Below are positions 36,827-45,021 of a DNA stretch of 64,000 bases, one piece after another; position 1 is the stretch's first letter; each line of letters begins with the position of its first letter. The stretch lies in the NCBI RefSeq assembly GCF_927798215.1, contig NZ_CAKMMW010000008.1, forward strand, positions 62,001 to 126,000, written 5' to 3'. Source of the DNA: Paenibacillus_E allorhizoplanae (lineage in GTDB: Bacteria; Bacillota; Bacilli; Paenibacillales; NBRC-103111). The translations under genes and the position numbers were made by a program. The notes under the pieces are model-generated. The model had not been told where the DNA came from and ran no database searches. It saw only the letters and a program-made list of their open reading frames with translations.

Positions 36827-37021
36827 TTAATGCTTCCCATTATGATGAGGTCCACTATATGGTGGGTTAGGATAATGAATGCCACCATTTCCATTCCCAT
36901 TGTGATTGGTATTGCCCTGGCCTTTATTCCAGCTTTGAGCTGTTTCAAAGCGAACTGGCTGTTGGCTTAAAACGCGGGGACGCGAATATCTTCTTGGTTT
37001 CATTGCTGTTTCATTTTCCAT
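36827..37021 (-). CDS. Gly/Asn/His-rich candidate RiPP precursor
   Basis: A 64-residue peptide. The first half is basic (MKPRRYSRPRVLSQQPVRF), with Y-x2-P-x2-L recalling the lasso leader recognition pattern W-x2-P-x-L. The second half (about residues 31-64) is rich in Gly, Asn, His and Pro, for example NHNGNGNGGIHYPN and GPHHNGKH. It has no Cys and no signal peptide. Next to it are kinase, PqqD, S26 peptidase and exporter genes, and a stable hairpin follows, so a ribosomal peptide precursor is the best reading. No lasso ring residue pattern can be assigned. Short low-complexity peptides can also be structural proteins, hence moderate certainty. Confidence 0.65.
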   Translation of the reverse strand: MENETAMKPRRYSRPRVLSQQPVRFETAQSWNKGQGNTNHNGNGNGGIHYPNPPYSGPHHNGKH

Positions 37022-37033
37022 CGTTCATCTCTC

Positions 37034-38746
37034 CTATCGGTTCCATGATTGTATGAGTCTTCTTACCTCACCAAATGGTGTATCAATAATTTCATACATG
37101 TTCAACTTTACCGTGGTTTCTTGTCTATCATAATCAAAGTTCAGTGTCTGCGGGCCGCTGACAATCTTATTCTCACCTGTGAATGAAAGCACCTTAGAGG
37201 TCATAATCTTATTCGATGAATCCACAAGCTCCAGTCTCAATTTAGACGATCCTTGATCCGCTACAACCTCATCTTGGAGTTTAATGTCAAAATCAACATT
37301 TAACTTGTAGGAATACGAGTTTCCTGGACCCATAACATAGTAGGCAGCTAACGACCAACTATTTAATGTCGTCTTAAAAGGATAGAAAGCTTTATCAGAG
37401 GAATCATCCGCCACTTTGGTCTGAAAAGCAGCCACAGGGAAATTATAGGGCTCCACTCTTTTCGTATCCAGAATTTCCATTGCTAATCGAGCACCTGTTT
37501 CTGTATTCGGAACAATATAGGAGTAGTAGATAACATAGCTGATATTAGGAATCAGAGTTTCGACTTTCGTATCTTGCCTATTACCCAAATACTTATTTCC
37601 ACTACTGCTTGTCAAACTGGTTTGAAATTTCGGAACTTGAACAGGTCCCTCACTCTTATTAAGCAATTTAAACTTAGCAACAACAGCTTTAAACCCGCCA
37701 CCCGTACTCTCATTCATTTGCAAGTCAATCATGGATACTTCAACCTCTGGGCGAATGAGACCACTTAATGGATCAAATTTGATAGGCTTGTTCAACTCAT
37801 ACATGGACAGTTGATTCATAAAACGCTGTGTGCTGGTAGCTCCAGAAAGATTGATCATCAATCTCCCGATTTGATAAGAGCTATGTGATTTATCCTCACC
37901 TACAAAATCTTCAGGCGTTAATATGACTAAACTCCTTAACTCTGCTTTGTTTTTTACGGGGATCGCATAGTACACATAATTCTTCTCACCTGGATCCAAG
38001 GTGATCGTGTCTATGTCTATACGTTTTCCGTTAACGGTCTTATTCAATGTTTTCCCGTTGACTCGAAAATCAGCTATCGTAGTTGCCTTGTCACCCACAT
38101 TGGTAGCTAGAAAACCAACAACTGTAACGGGGCCATCTGGTGTAATCTGTTCATTCAAGCTCACAGGCTTGTATTCGACACTGCTTGATAACACAGGGAT
38201 TTTAAACGTATTATCCCATTGCTTTATCAACGCTGGATCAGAGATAGCAGCCTTTTCCCCTTTCCACTCCATGTCAGAAATCGGAACCGAGATGATCCTT
38301 GTTTCATGCTTGGGATAGACGAATTCATCAACATCCAACCAAGACAGTTCAGTTAAAGCGAAGTCATCGTATCGATCTACAACATTCATATAGCTTAGTT
38401 CAACCGTCTCTTTCGGTTGTACATTTCTAGGATTTGCTTGACTCGGACGCATAATATATTCCAAACCCTCTTGTGTCTTCGCACGAACTTCATATTCTGG
38501 AACGCCGATTAAACGATCTCCAGCATTATAAAGGCGAACAACAGCACCTATTCTAGCGCCATTTGGGCTTGGTTCATTCAGAATACTTTTCACTTCCACG
38601 TTAATAGCATCTGTAAGTTGATAGGTCAATTCTGTTGAGGTTTGTGTGTATTTCGCATCCGCTGCTACATGAAAGGAGGCGGATGGAATGACTAAGGAGG
38701 CCGCTAAGATGAACATAATCGTCGTTTTTTTCCAATTTATTTTCAA
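37034..38746 (-). CDS. Secreted protein of unknown function (570 aa)
   Basis: Begins at TTG with GGAG upstream. A signal peptide (KKTTIMFILAASLVIPSASFHVAADA) is cleaved after about residue 30. The rest is beta-rich, repeating patterns such as VPKFQTSLTSSSGNKYLG and YYAIPVKNKAELRSLVI, with no catalytic motif I recognise; several immunoglobulin-like or DUF4352-like beta-sandwich domains are likely. It sits between the adaptor lipoprotein and the candidate precursor, all on one strand with gaps under 25 bases. It may be an extracellular partner of the EPS or peptide machinery. Confidence 0.6.
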   Translation of the reverse strand: MKINWKKTTIMFILAASLVIPSASFHVAADAKYTQTSTELTYQLTDAINVEVKSILNEPSPNGARIGAVVRLYNAGDRLIGVPEYEVRAKTQEGLEYIMRPSQANPRNVQPKETVELSYMNVVDRYDDFALTELSWLDVDEFVYPKHETRIISVPISDMEWKGEKAAISDPALIKQWDNTFKIPVLSSSVEYKPVSLNEQITPDGPVTVVGFLATNVGDKATTIADFRVNGKTLNKTVNGKRIDIDTITLDPGEKNYVYYAIPVKNKAELRSLVILTPEDFVGEDKSHSSYQIGRLMINLSGATSTQRFMNQLSMYELNKPIKFDPLSGLIRPEVEVSMIDLQMNESTGGGFKAVVAKFKLLNKSEGPVQVPKFQTSLTSSSGNKYLGNRQDTKVETLIPNISYVIYYSYIVPNTETGARLAMEILDTKRVEPYNFPVAAFQTKVADDSSDKAFYPFKTTLNSWSLAAYYVMGPGNSYSYKLNVDFDIKLQDEVVADQGSSKLRLELVDSSNKIMTSKVLSFTGENKIVSGPQTLNFDYDRQETTVKLNMYEIIDTPFGEVRRLIQSWNR

Positions 38747-38767
38747 GTCGAGTCACTCCATTTTTAA

Positions 38768-40051
38768 TTATTGCTCTTCCACGGCCGTCATTTGAACTTT
38801 CGTTTTATCGACTAACGCACCAGGGTTCGTTTTAACAACAAGTTCCCCTTCTTTAAGGCCTGAGGTCACTTCTTGATTGGGTTCATTCAATCTTCCCAAT
38901 GTAATGCCGCGTTTCTCAACGGAATCACCCACAAGTACAAAGACAAATGCTTTTTCGCCTTCTTTAACGATGCTATACGTCGGCACTGTTACAACAATCT
39001 GGTCTGCATCATCTGACATTTGAAGCTTGAGCTTCATCCCTGGCTTCAAGAGTATATCTTTATTCGGTACCTCTAAATTGATTTCATAGGATTTGCTCTC
39101 AGGGTCCATGACCTTTGCGAGATAACTGATCGGTCCCTTAAATTTTGTTTTATTTCCAGTCAGTAAATAACCCATTTCAGTCTTACCACTAACTAGTTTC
39201 GTTTCATCTTCAGTAAGCTGCGCTTTAATTTTGATAGGATCCAATCTTTGAATAATTCCAACCTGAGATCCTGAAAGCACAGGCATCCCAATTTCTAGTG
39301 ACATCTCGGTTAGTAATCCGCTAACTGTAGCTTTCACTTCTAAGTTTTGCATAGATTGATTTAGCTGTTGCAAAGCAACTTGGGCTCCTTTGAGCTGTGA
39401 CTCAAGTGCTGAGGTAGCGTCAATAGGCTCTAATTGGCTTTGCTTTTTCTTCAATTGATCCAAATCCATACGAGCATTCATCATTTGAGTTTCCATCTGA
39501 TACAACTGTGCTTTGGTTGCTAGTCCTATATCATAGTCATTTTTCATTTTGTTATAGCTCCGTAGGAGTGTAGTCATATTTAACTCCATTTTTTGAATCG
39601 CATTGCTCATCTCTAGTCTCTGATTTTCCGTTTCTCGTTGAGCCTTTATTTTCGCTTTCTCAATGGATTCCTGAATAGCCGTTATTGCAGCCGCAGCCGA
39701 ATCTCTTTGGACAAGAGCCTCACTCGATTTGAGTCGAAAGATAACGTCCCCTTCTTGAACCATATCTCCACGCTTTTTCAAAATTTGCTCAATATCGCCT
39801 GATGCCTTGGCGACTACAGTAAATTGAGCGGAGGATTGCACTTCGGCGGCCCGCTCTAACGGATCTCCAATTTTTTGCTTGATTACCTTAAATGCTTTCA
39901 CAGATGGGATGGCTTGATCTTTATACACAGACTTTGCGTCATTACTAGTGACAGCTGTGTCTGAGCAGCCTGCCAAAATACCAATGCTTAGCGTCAATAT
40001 GCACACGATTCTTCCGGTTCGTAGATTCGGCTTTCGTCTTTTTTGTCTCAT
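38768..40051 (-). CDS. HlyD/MFP-family adaptor lipoprotein
   Basis: A 427-residue protein with a lipobox at ILAGC (Cys29), so it is lipid-anchored outside the membrane. A lipoyl-like half motif (VVAKASGDIEQILKKRGDMVQEGDVIF), a long coiled coil around residues 120-225, the second lipoyl half and a beta-barrel (VSGLLTEMSLEIGMPV) give the periplasmic-adaptor layout. In Gram-positives such proteins partner ABC exporters (YknX type). The ABC transporter of the neighbouring module is its nearest possible partner. Confidence 0.8.
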   Translation of the reverse strand: MRQKRRKPNLRTGRIVCILTLSIGILAGCSDTAVTSNDAKSVYKDQAIPSVKAFKVIKQKIGDPLERAAEVQSSAQFTVVAKASGDIEQILKKRGDMVQEGDVIFRLKSSEALVQRDSAAAAITAIQESIEKAKIKAQRETENQRLEMSNAIQKMELNMTTLLRSYNKMKNDYDIGLATKAQLYQMETQMMNARMDLDQLKKKQSQLEPIDATSALESQLKGAQVALQQLNQSMQNLEVKATVSGLLTEMSLEIGMPVLSGSQVGIIQRLDPIKIKAQLTEDETKLVSGKTEMGYLLTGNKTKFKGPISYLAKVMDPESKSYEINLEVPNKDILLKPGMKLKLQMSDDADQIVVTVPTYSIVKEGEKAFVFVLVGDSVEKRGITLGRLNEPNQEVTSGLKEGELVVKTNPGALVDKTKVQMTAVEEQ

Positions 40052-40097
40052 TAGCTATAAACTCGCTCCCCTTACTTTGATTTTTCAACATAACGGA

Positions 40098-40769
40098 TTA
40101 GAGGTAAGCATTGGCCTCATGATTTCGTACTTCGTTCAAAACGACCCCGATCAATTTTACATTTGCAAGCAATAGCTCTTCTTTCACTTTCTTAGCTACA
40201 TCACGTTTGACCTTTCCATATTCAACGATGAGAAGTACTCCGTCACACTTCGTCGCTATAATCTTAGCATCCGTAATCGTTAGAAGAGATGGCGTGTCCA
40301 CGATGACAATATCGTACATCTCCCTTAGTGTGGCTAAGAGGGCATCCATTTGCTTCGAAGCTAGTAAGCCAGAAGGATTCTGCGAGCTTGGTCCTGAAGT
40401 AATAATTGAAAGGTTCTCCACAATTGTCTCCCGAACGAGTTCGCTGACATGTGCCTGACCCTCCAAATAATTGGTAAGTCCCCGTCTATTCTCATCACTA
40501 AAAGCTTGATGAATGGATGGATTTCGTAGATCCGCATCCAGCAGCAACACTTTCTTTCCGATTTGCGCGTAGGCCACAGCCAAGTGAACTGCTGTTGTAG
40601 TTTTCCCTTCACCTCGGCTTGAGGACGTGATTGTAATCGATTTTGCCTCTCGACCAAAAGTAGAGCACTCGATATTAAACCTCAACGATCTATAAGCTTC
40701 TGAAGTTGAGGAGTTGGGATGAATGTGCATCATAACGGGGGAATTAGAATTAGTAGCTAGTTTTGGCAT
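40098..40769 (-). CDS. Bacterial tyrosine kinase (CpsD/EpsB type)
   Basis: A 223-residue cytoplasmic BY-kinase. Walker A is SSSRGEGKTTTA (residues 49-60), Walker A' VLLLDADLRNP and Walker B DIVIVDTPSLL follow. It partners the membrane modulator encoded just upstream, and their overlap of 20 bases means coupled translation. The C-terminus (NHEANAYL) has a single Tyr, not the usual tyrosine cluster, so autophosphorylation may be reduced or placed elsewhere. It controls EPS chain length and export. Confidence 0.88.
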   Translation of the reverse strand: MPKLATNSNSPVMMHIHPNSSTSEAYRSLRFNIECSTFGREAKSITITSSSRGEGKTTTAVHLAVAYAQIGKKVLLLDADLRNPSIHQAFSDENRRGLTNYLEGQAHVSELVRETIVENLSIITSGPSSQNPSGLLASKQMDALLATLREMYDIVIVDTPSLLTITDAKIIATKCDGVLLIVEYGKVKRDVAKKVKEELLLANVKLIGVVLNEVRNHEANAYL

Positions 40770-41511
40770 ATGAGATGTCCTCTGCTTTTTTGCTAATTTT
40801 ATTTTTCCGCTTTACGCGTTGCATGCTCTTTTTTACTTTAGGTATGTAAGCCAAGGTCGAGAGTTCAAAAACCTCACGAATGTCCTCTTCTGTTTTCAAC
40901 GTATCGTCCAAAGCATCCCATAAAAGAATGATACCAACTGTAGCGGCCAAGGAGACAAGAAACCCTAGGATGATATACTGATTCGATTTCTGATTTATAG
41001 GCGTTGGATTATCTTGAACCTTAGCTCGATTCAGAATCGTAATATTATCAACCTTCATAATGTTAGGAATTTCTGACTGGAACACATCAGATACCGCGTT
41101 CGCAATGCGCACGGCTCGTTCGTGTGAGAGATGTCGTGCAACAATCGACATTACCTGCGTTTCATTGATATTGGTTACATTGATTATCGAGATTAATTGG
41201 TCTGTGGAGACGTGTAAATCGGGGTAGCGTTGAACAACTTTATCCATAATTGCTGGTGTTCTAATAATTTCCTTGTAAGTATTAATGAGAGACATATTGA
41301 CTCCAATGGCTCCATAATCAATTTGTTCTTTGCCCAGTTGATCTTGCTCTGAAGTCTTATTCACAATTAATTTTGTAGAAGCTTGATAGATTGGGACATA
41401 GTTTGATGTCGAATACATAGCTGTCAAAATTGTACAAGTACCTACAACTAAAACTATGATCCACCAGCGTTTTAATATAACCATCAAATATTCCTTCAAA
41501 TTAATTTCCAT
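40750..41511 (-). CDS. Chain-length determinant / BY-kinase modulator (Wzz, EpsA-like)
   Basis: A 253-residue membrane protein: a first helix near residues 14-33, an external domain, and a second helix near residues 180-200 preceded by the Pro-rich NPTPINQKSNQYI, then a cytoplasmic tail that activates the kinase. It is the first gene of a long minus-strand run that ends at 32453 and is controlled by a promoter with a GATAC dyad. It is some 32 kb from EPS operon 1, whereas in B. subtilis epsAB open the eps operon. Confidence 0.88.
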   Translation of the reverse strand: MEINLKEYLMVILKRWWIIVLVVGTCTILTAMYSTSNYVPIYQASTKLIVNKTSEQDQLGKEQIDYGAIGVNMSLINTYKEIIRTPAIMDKVVQRYPDLHVSTDQLISIINVTNINETQVMSIVARHLSHERAVRIANAVSDVFQSEIPNIMKVDNITILNRAKVQDNPTPINQKSNQYIILGFLVSLAATVGIILLWDALDDTLKTEEDIREVFELSTLAYIPKVKKSMQRVKRKNKISKKAEDISYAKTSY

Positions 41512-41547
41512 AATTCCCCTCCATAGAAGTCTATTTCGATTTACTAT

Positions 41548-41562
41548 GATACTATTTGTATC
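41548..41562. promoter_or_regulatory. GATAC dyad A, leader of the Wzz operon
   Basis: GATAC-N5-GTATC perfect dyad, the second copy downstream of the promoter. Confidence 0.6.
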
Positions 41563-41577
41563 TTAATTGTTACTCTT

Positions 41578-41606
41578 ACTTTAAGATACTTTTCGTATCA
41601 TGTCAA
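41578..41606 (-). promoter_or_regulatory. Promoter of the Wzz/BY-kinase operon
   Basis: Minus-strand TTGACA (41606-41601), 17-base spacer filled by a GATAC dyad, -10 TAAAGT (41583-41578). The same design as the EPS promoters but with a different operator. Confidence 0.6.
41585..41599. promoter_or_regulatory. GATAC dyad B, in the Wzz promoter spacer
   Basis: GATAC-N5-GTATC. A further GTATC half-site lies at 41637-41641. The regulator is not known to me. Confidence 0.6.
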
Positions 41607-41665
41607 CACAATATTATTGATTTTTAGTTCCAAATCGTATCGAAATTAAGCGAGCTATAGAATGC

Positions 41666-41704
41666 AAAAAGCAGCACTTTCCCCCTAGAGGATAGGCTGC
41701 TTTT
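41666..41704 (-). terminator. Terminator after the LuxR-type gene
   Basis: Stem AGCAGC/GCTGCT followed on the minus strand by five T; isolates the c-di-GMP genes from the Wzz operon. Confidence 0.8.
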
Positions 41705-41724
41705 ACTAGGTAAAACTCCCTTAT

Positions 41725-42027
41725 TTATCTCATTCCCATCGATGCTACGCGGACTGACTCGCCGGCACCTAATCTTGAAACTAGCAGAGCTTGCTGCAAC
41801 AGTAACGCTAGTAGCTTCCGCATGGAGCCAATGCCGATTTTACCCATAATATTGGCAAGGTGAATTTTCACTGTTTTCTCACTGATACAGCAATTTTCGG
41901 CAATTTCTTTGTTGGTATATCCATATGTAGCAAGTAAAGAAAGGATTTCGGTTTCACGTTGAGTTAGACCATAGTTGGAATAAAATTGAAGTAAAACGTC
42001 TGACTTTTCTGGATTTATTGGCTTCAT
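41725..42027 (-). CDS. Short LuxR/GerE-type DNA-binding regulator
   Basis: A 100-residue protein that is almost entirely a GerE helix-turn-helix: LTQRETEILSLLATYGYTNKEIAENCCISEKTVKIHLANIM-like pattern spanning about residues 21-61. No receiver or sensor domain is attached. Its ATG overlaps the stop of the HD-GYP gene (ATGA), so both are made together. It may act on the nearby EPS or collagen-like genes; targets are unknown. Confidence 0.82.
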   Translation of the reverse strand: MKPINPEKSDVLLQFYSNYGLTQRETEILSLLATYGYTNKEIAENCCISEKTVKIHLANIMGKIGIGSMRKLLALLLQQALLVSRLGAGESVRVASMGMR

Positions 42028-43061
42028 ATGACAACTTCCTTTATATGAATGTGTCTTTCCCGACTAAGATCAAGAAAGGTATTTTCGATTTTTACGAGTG
42101 GATTCGTATCATCCGTTGGATTAATATAGACGACTTCGCCCCAGCGGCCATCCGTGAGAAGCACTTGCCGGCCCACTAGATTGTAGATGATATTCTGTAA
42201 AAAAACGGAAACAATATGCGGATCTAATTCGCCGAAGAATCCTTTCCTTAAGCGGCTGACGACCTCGTGAAAAGGCATCATTTCGTGATAGGGCCTCTTC
42301 GATGACATCGCATGGAATACATCTGCAACAGCTACGATACGGCTCATTTTATCGAGTTGACTATCTTGCAGCTGCAGGGGATATCCCGTGCCATCTGCTC
42401 GCTCATGATGCTGAAGGGCAACCAAAGCTACACGATAGTTAATGCCTACCGTTTCTCGCAGCATATTGTAGCCAAGAATGGTGTGTTTTTTAATTTCTTC
42501 ATATTCTGCCGTCGTTAATTTGCCCGGCTTCATTAATATTTCTTGAGAAACTTTGATTTTACCCACATCATGCATGGTTGCTGCTAAAGATAAAAGCGCA
42601 ACTTCTGTCTCTGCGAGCTCCATCCATTTGCCAATAAGTGTCGAAAGAATGCCCACGCCAATATTGTGTTGATGGGTGTATTCATCCTTGGCCTTAACGG
42701 CTTGGAATAATTGAAAGAGATCCGGATTGTCGGCTGCTTGCTGGACGATAGGAATTAATTCTGACTTAATCTCAAGCAGTGGTATTTTCTTTTTTGTCTG
42801 AATACGTTCGAATAAGTCTTTGGCATATTCCGTCGCTTTTTGAACAAGACGGTTCGCATCATGATCAGGTGCAGATTGCGTCTGGCCATCAGGCATAGTC
42901 GTGGTTACGATATCCATCGCGTCAATGCGATGCTGCTTAAATAAGTCCAAATGCTCTTGATTGAGAAAGGTATGGATAGGAACTAAGACTAGCCCATAAC
43001 TTGTTGTCACATCATATCTTAATCTTTTACCCAGTAGGTCTCTCAAGATATCCCGCTCCAT
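42024..43061 (-). CDS. HD-GYP domain c-di-GMP phosphodiesterase
   Basis: A 345-residue protein. The HD-GYP core is complete: KDEYTHQHN near residue 125, HD at 164-165 in MHDVGKIK, and HHERADGTGYP at 218-228. The first 100 residues form a variable domain without membrane helices. It hydrolyses c-di-GMP, a second messenger tied to EPS and motility decisions. It is translationally coupled to the LuxR-type gene. No Shine-Dalgarno sequence is evident before the ATG. Confidence 0.9.
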   Translation of the reverse strand: MERDILRDLLGKRLRYDVTTSYGLVLVPIHTFLNQEHLDLFKQHRIDAMDIVTTTMPDGQTQSAPDHDANRLVQKATEYAKDLFERIQTKKKIPLLEIKSELIPIVQQAADNPDLFQLFQAVKAKDEYTHQHNIGVGILSTLIGKWMELAETEVALLSLAATMHDVGKIKVSQEILMKPGKLTTAEYEEIKKHTILGYNMLRETVGINYRVALVALQHHERADGTGYPLQLQDSQLDKMSRIVAVADVFHAMSSKRPYHEMMPFHEVVSRLRKGFFGELDPHIVSVFLQNIIYNLVGRQVLLTDGRWGEVVYINPTDDTNPLVKIENTFLDLSRERHIHIKEVVI

Positions 43062-43298
43062 TATTTCAAAATCATACCAATTTCTATTATATACGACATG
43101 TCACTTCGCATATATGGGAGAAATAACCTATATTTCGACAAATTAATCTAGGTTAATTTTCCCAGTTCGCGTTATAATAGCATTCCATATAGGACTAGCG
43201 ATCCTTTACTTTTGTTATTTGCTATCCGTGACATCCGTCTATCCCCCTGCATATAGTAAGTATCGACAATCCGCTTTTACCTAAGGAGGACTTCACGA

Positions 43299-44015
43299 AT
43301 GGCATCGAACAAAAAACAAGAACTGCGCGACGTAGAGCTTGAAACGGAGATTTCAAAAAGCGCGGCCACGGAATCAGACTATCCAACTGCGTACTATCCA
43401 CAAACACAAAATACGCCGTACCCTTACGGCTATCCCGTACCCCAATACTACGGCTGGGTACCAGCCTATGATCCACGCGGCCTAGGTGGCCTCGGCATCC
43501 CTGGCTTCCCAGGGACTGGCGGCATGATGCCGGGCTTCCCTGGCGGTCCAGGCGGTTTCCCGGGTGGACCTGGTGGATTCCCTGGTGGTCCAGGCGGTTT
43601 CCCGGGTGGACCTGGTGGATTCCCTGGTGGTCCGGGTGGTTTCCCGGGTGGACCTGGTGGATTCCCTGGCGGTCCGGGCGGTTTCCCGGGTGGACCTGGT
43701 GGATTCCCTGGCGGTCCGGGCGGTTTCCCTGGCGGACCTGGACCAGGGCAAGGCGGATATCACCCGCCAACCTCTGCGCCACCATCCCATGTACCGCAAA
43801 AGCCGCTTAAAGCACCTGGTGTTTACGCCGTAGATCCAGGCGGCATCTCCCGCTGCTTGTTCAGATTCACATATATCTGGCAAAGCAACGGACAACAATA
43901 CTGGTATTTCCCAGTGTTCGTTGGACGGACATCGATTTCTGGATTCCGTTGGACCGGATTCTCTTGGATGTTCTTTGGGATTGATTTGCGCTTTATTGAC
44001 TCCTTTACTTGTTAA
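43299..44015 (+). CDS. Collagen-like Gly/Pro/Phe repeat protein
   Basis: A 238-residue protein. Residues 1-75 are a Tyr/Pro-rich, low-complexity head; residues 80-149 hold ten FPGGPGG heptads; the tail after residue 165 (APGVYAVDPGGISRCLFRFTYIW to the end) is a folded aromatic-rich domain. No signal peptide is visible. Spore-coat and exosporium proteins of Bacillales share this style, so a spore or surface role is possible. TAAGGAGGAC precedes the ATG. It is divergent from the HD-GYP gene, with a 237-base gap that holds a plus-strand TATAAT near 43174 but no clear -35. Confidence 0.7.
   Translation: MASNKKQELRDVELETEISKSAATESDYPTAYYPQTQNTPYPYGYPVPQYYGWVPAYDPRGLGGLGIPGFPGTGGMMPGFPGGPGGFPGGPGGFPGGPGGFPGGPGGFPGGPGGFPGGPGGFPGGPGGFPGGPGGFPGGPGGFPGGPGPGQGGYHPPTSAPPSHVPQKPLKAPGVYAVDPGGISRCLFRFTYIWQSNGQQYWYFPVFVGRTSISGFRWTGFSWMFFGIDLRFIDSFTC
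43536..43745 (+). repeat. Ten tandem 21-base repeats (42-base higher-order period)
   Basis: Encodes FPGGPGG heptads. Alternate units use TTCCCGGGTGGACCT and TTCCCTGGTGGTCCA codon sets, so the array grew by copying pairs. Prone to length change. Confidence 0.9.
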
Positions 44016-44032
44016 TTCATCACGACAAATTA

Positions 44033-44073
44033 AACCAGTTAACATCGAGTTTTCCGGATGTTAACTGGTTTTT
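44033..44073 (+). terminator. Terminator of the collagen-like gene
   Basis: Stem AACCAGTTAACATC/GATGTTAACTGGTT followed by T5. Confidence 0.9.
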
Positions 44074-44204
44074 GCAGGTGCATCCTGTAACTACATTTGT
44101 ATGAACAGGAAAATATGCAGTTATTTGCGAGGAATTTCTTCGAAAATTCGATTTAACTGTAGAAAATCCATCTATTCGCCTCAAAGATCTAGATTCTTAT
44201 ATCT

Positions 44205-44250
44205 AAAAAAGCTTCCAACACCACGCCATCGTGGGGGTAGAAGCTTTTTT
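44205..44250. terminator. Terminator of the kdp operon
   Basis: AAAAAAGCTTC/GAAGCTTTTTT with an inner CCACG/CGTGG pair; usable from both strands, downstream of kdpE. Confidence 0.88.
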
Positions 44251-44266
44251 CCTTGAGCACCCTTCG

Positions 44267-44965
44267 TTAGCTCTCTTGCCAAGCAAACCGATACCCAATC
44301 CCCGGCTCCGTCAAAATGTACTGAGGTCTTGCCGGATCTGTTTCGATCTTCTTCCGCAAATGTCCTACATATACCCGTAAGTACTGGCTGTCAGATTCAT
44401 ACTGCTGACCGCCCCACACTTGCTTGAGCAGTTGCTTATGCGTCATGACACGGCCAGCATTAACGCCAAGCACCTTGAGCAAGTCATACTCGGTTGGCGT
44501 TAGCTTCAGCTTCTCCCCATGCAGCTCGACGCTGCGCTTGGCTAAATCAATAACAAGCTGGCCGAGCTTCAGCACAGGCTCATCGGGTGCTTTGGCTATA
44601 TGCCGAAGAGCCACACGCATGCGGGCCATGAATTCGCCCATGCCGAATGGCTTCGTCACATAATCGTCTGCGCCGCGATCTAAGGCAGCGACCTTGTCAT
44701 GCTCTTGATCCTGCGCCGTTAAAATAATGATGGGCACATTCGACCACTCTCGAATGCCATCCAGAACCTCCATACCGGTCATATCCGGCAGCCCTAAATC
44801 TAACACGATGAGATCCGGCCGGAACATTGCCGCCTGCAGCAAGCCTTCCTGCCCAGTTGCAGCTTCTGCCGTTTCAAATCCGTGGGCGGTTAAGGTGACA
44901 CGCAATAATTTTCGTATTTGCGCCTCATCATCAATGACTAAAATTTTCGCGCCCATTGTTGTCAT
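44267..44965 (-). CDS. kdpE: Response regulator KdpE
   Basis: A 232-residue OmpR-type regulator. The receiver has IDDE at residues 11-14 and the phosphorylated Asp56 in LIVLDLGLPDM; the C-terminal winged helix carries KLTPTEYDLLKVLGVNAGRV and YLRVYVGHLRKKIE, as in KdpE. It activates kdpFABC under potassium limitation by binding TTTATAC repeats such as those at 53712. It is the last gene of the operon, preceded by the split sensor genes. Confidence 0.93.
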   Translation of the reverse strand: MTTMGAKILVIDDEAQIRKLLRVTLTAHGFETAEAATGQEGLLQAAMFRPDLIVLDLGLPDMTGMEVLDGIREWSNVPIIILTAQDQEHDKVAALDRGADDYVTKPFGMGEFMARMRVALRHIAKAPDEPVLKLGQLVIDLAKRSVELHGEKLKLTPTEYDLLKVLGVNAGRVMTHKQLLKQVWGGQQYESDSQYLRVYVGHLRKKIETDPARPQYILTEPGIGYRFAWQES

Positions 44966-45021
44966 GTTTCTCTCCGTCCCTCTTAGCGAATTGCAGACAT
45001 ATAGTCAGAAACTTGCCTGCA

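Noticed and set aside
43536..43745. Tandem array considered as a CRISPR
   Set aside because: Units are contiguous 21-mers without spacers and encode a heptad peptide in frame.
43222..44045. Long antisense and out-of-frame open readings over the Gly/Pro repeat region
   Set aside because: They are by-products of the repeat's base composition; the plus-strand frame at 43299 has the ribosome site, a sensible head and tail, and its own terminator.
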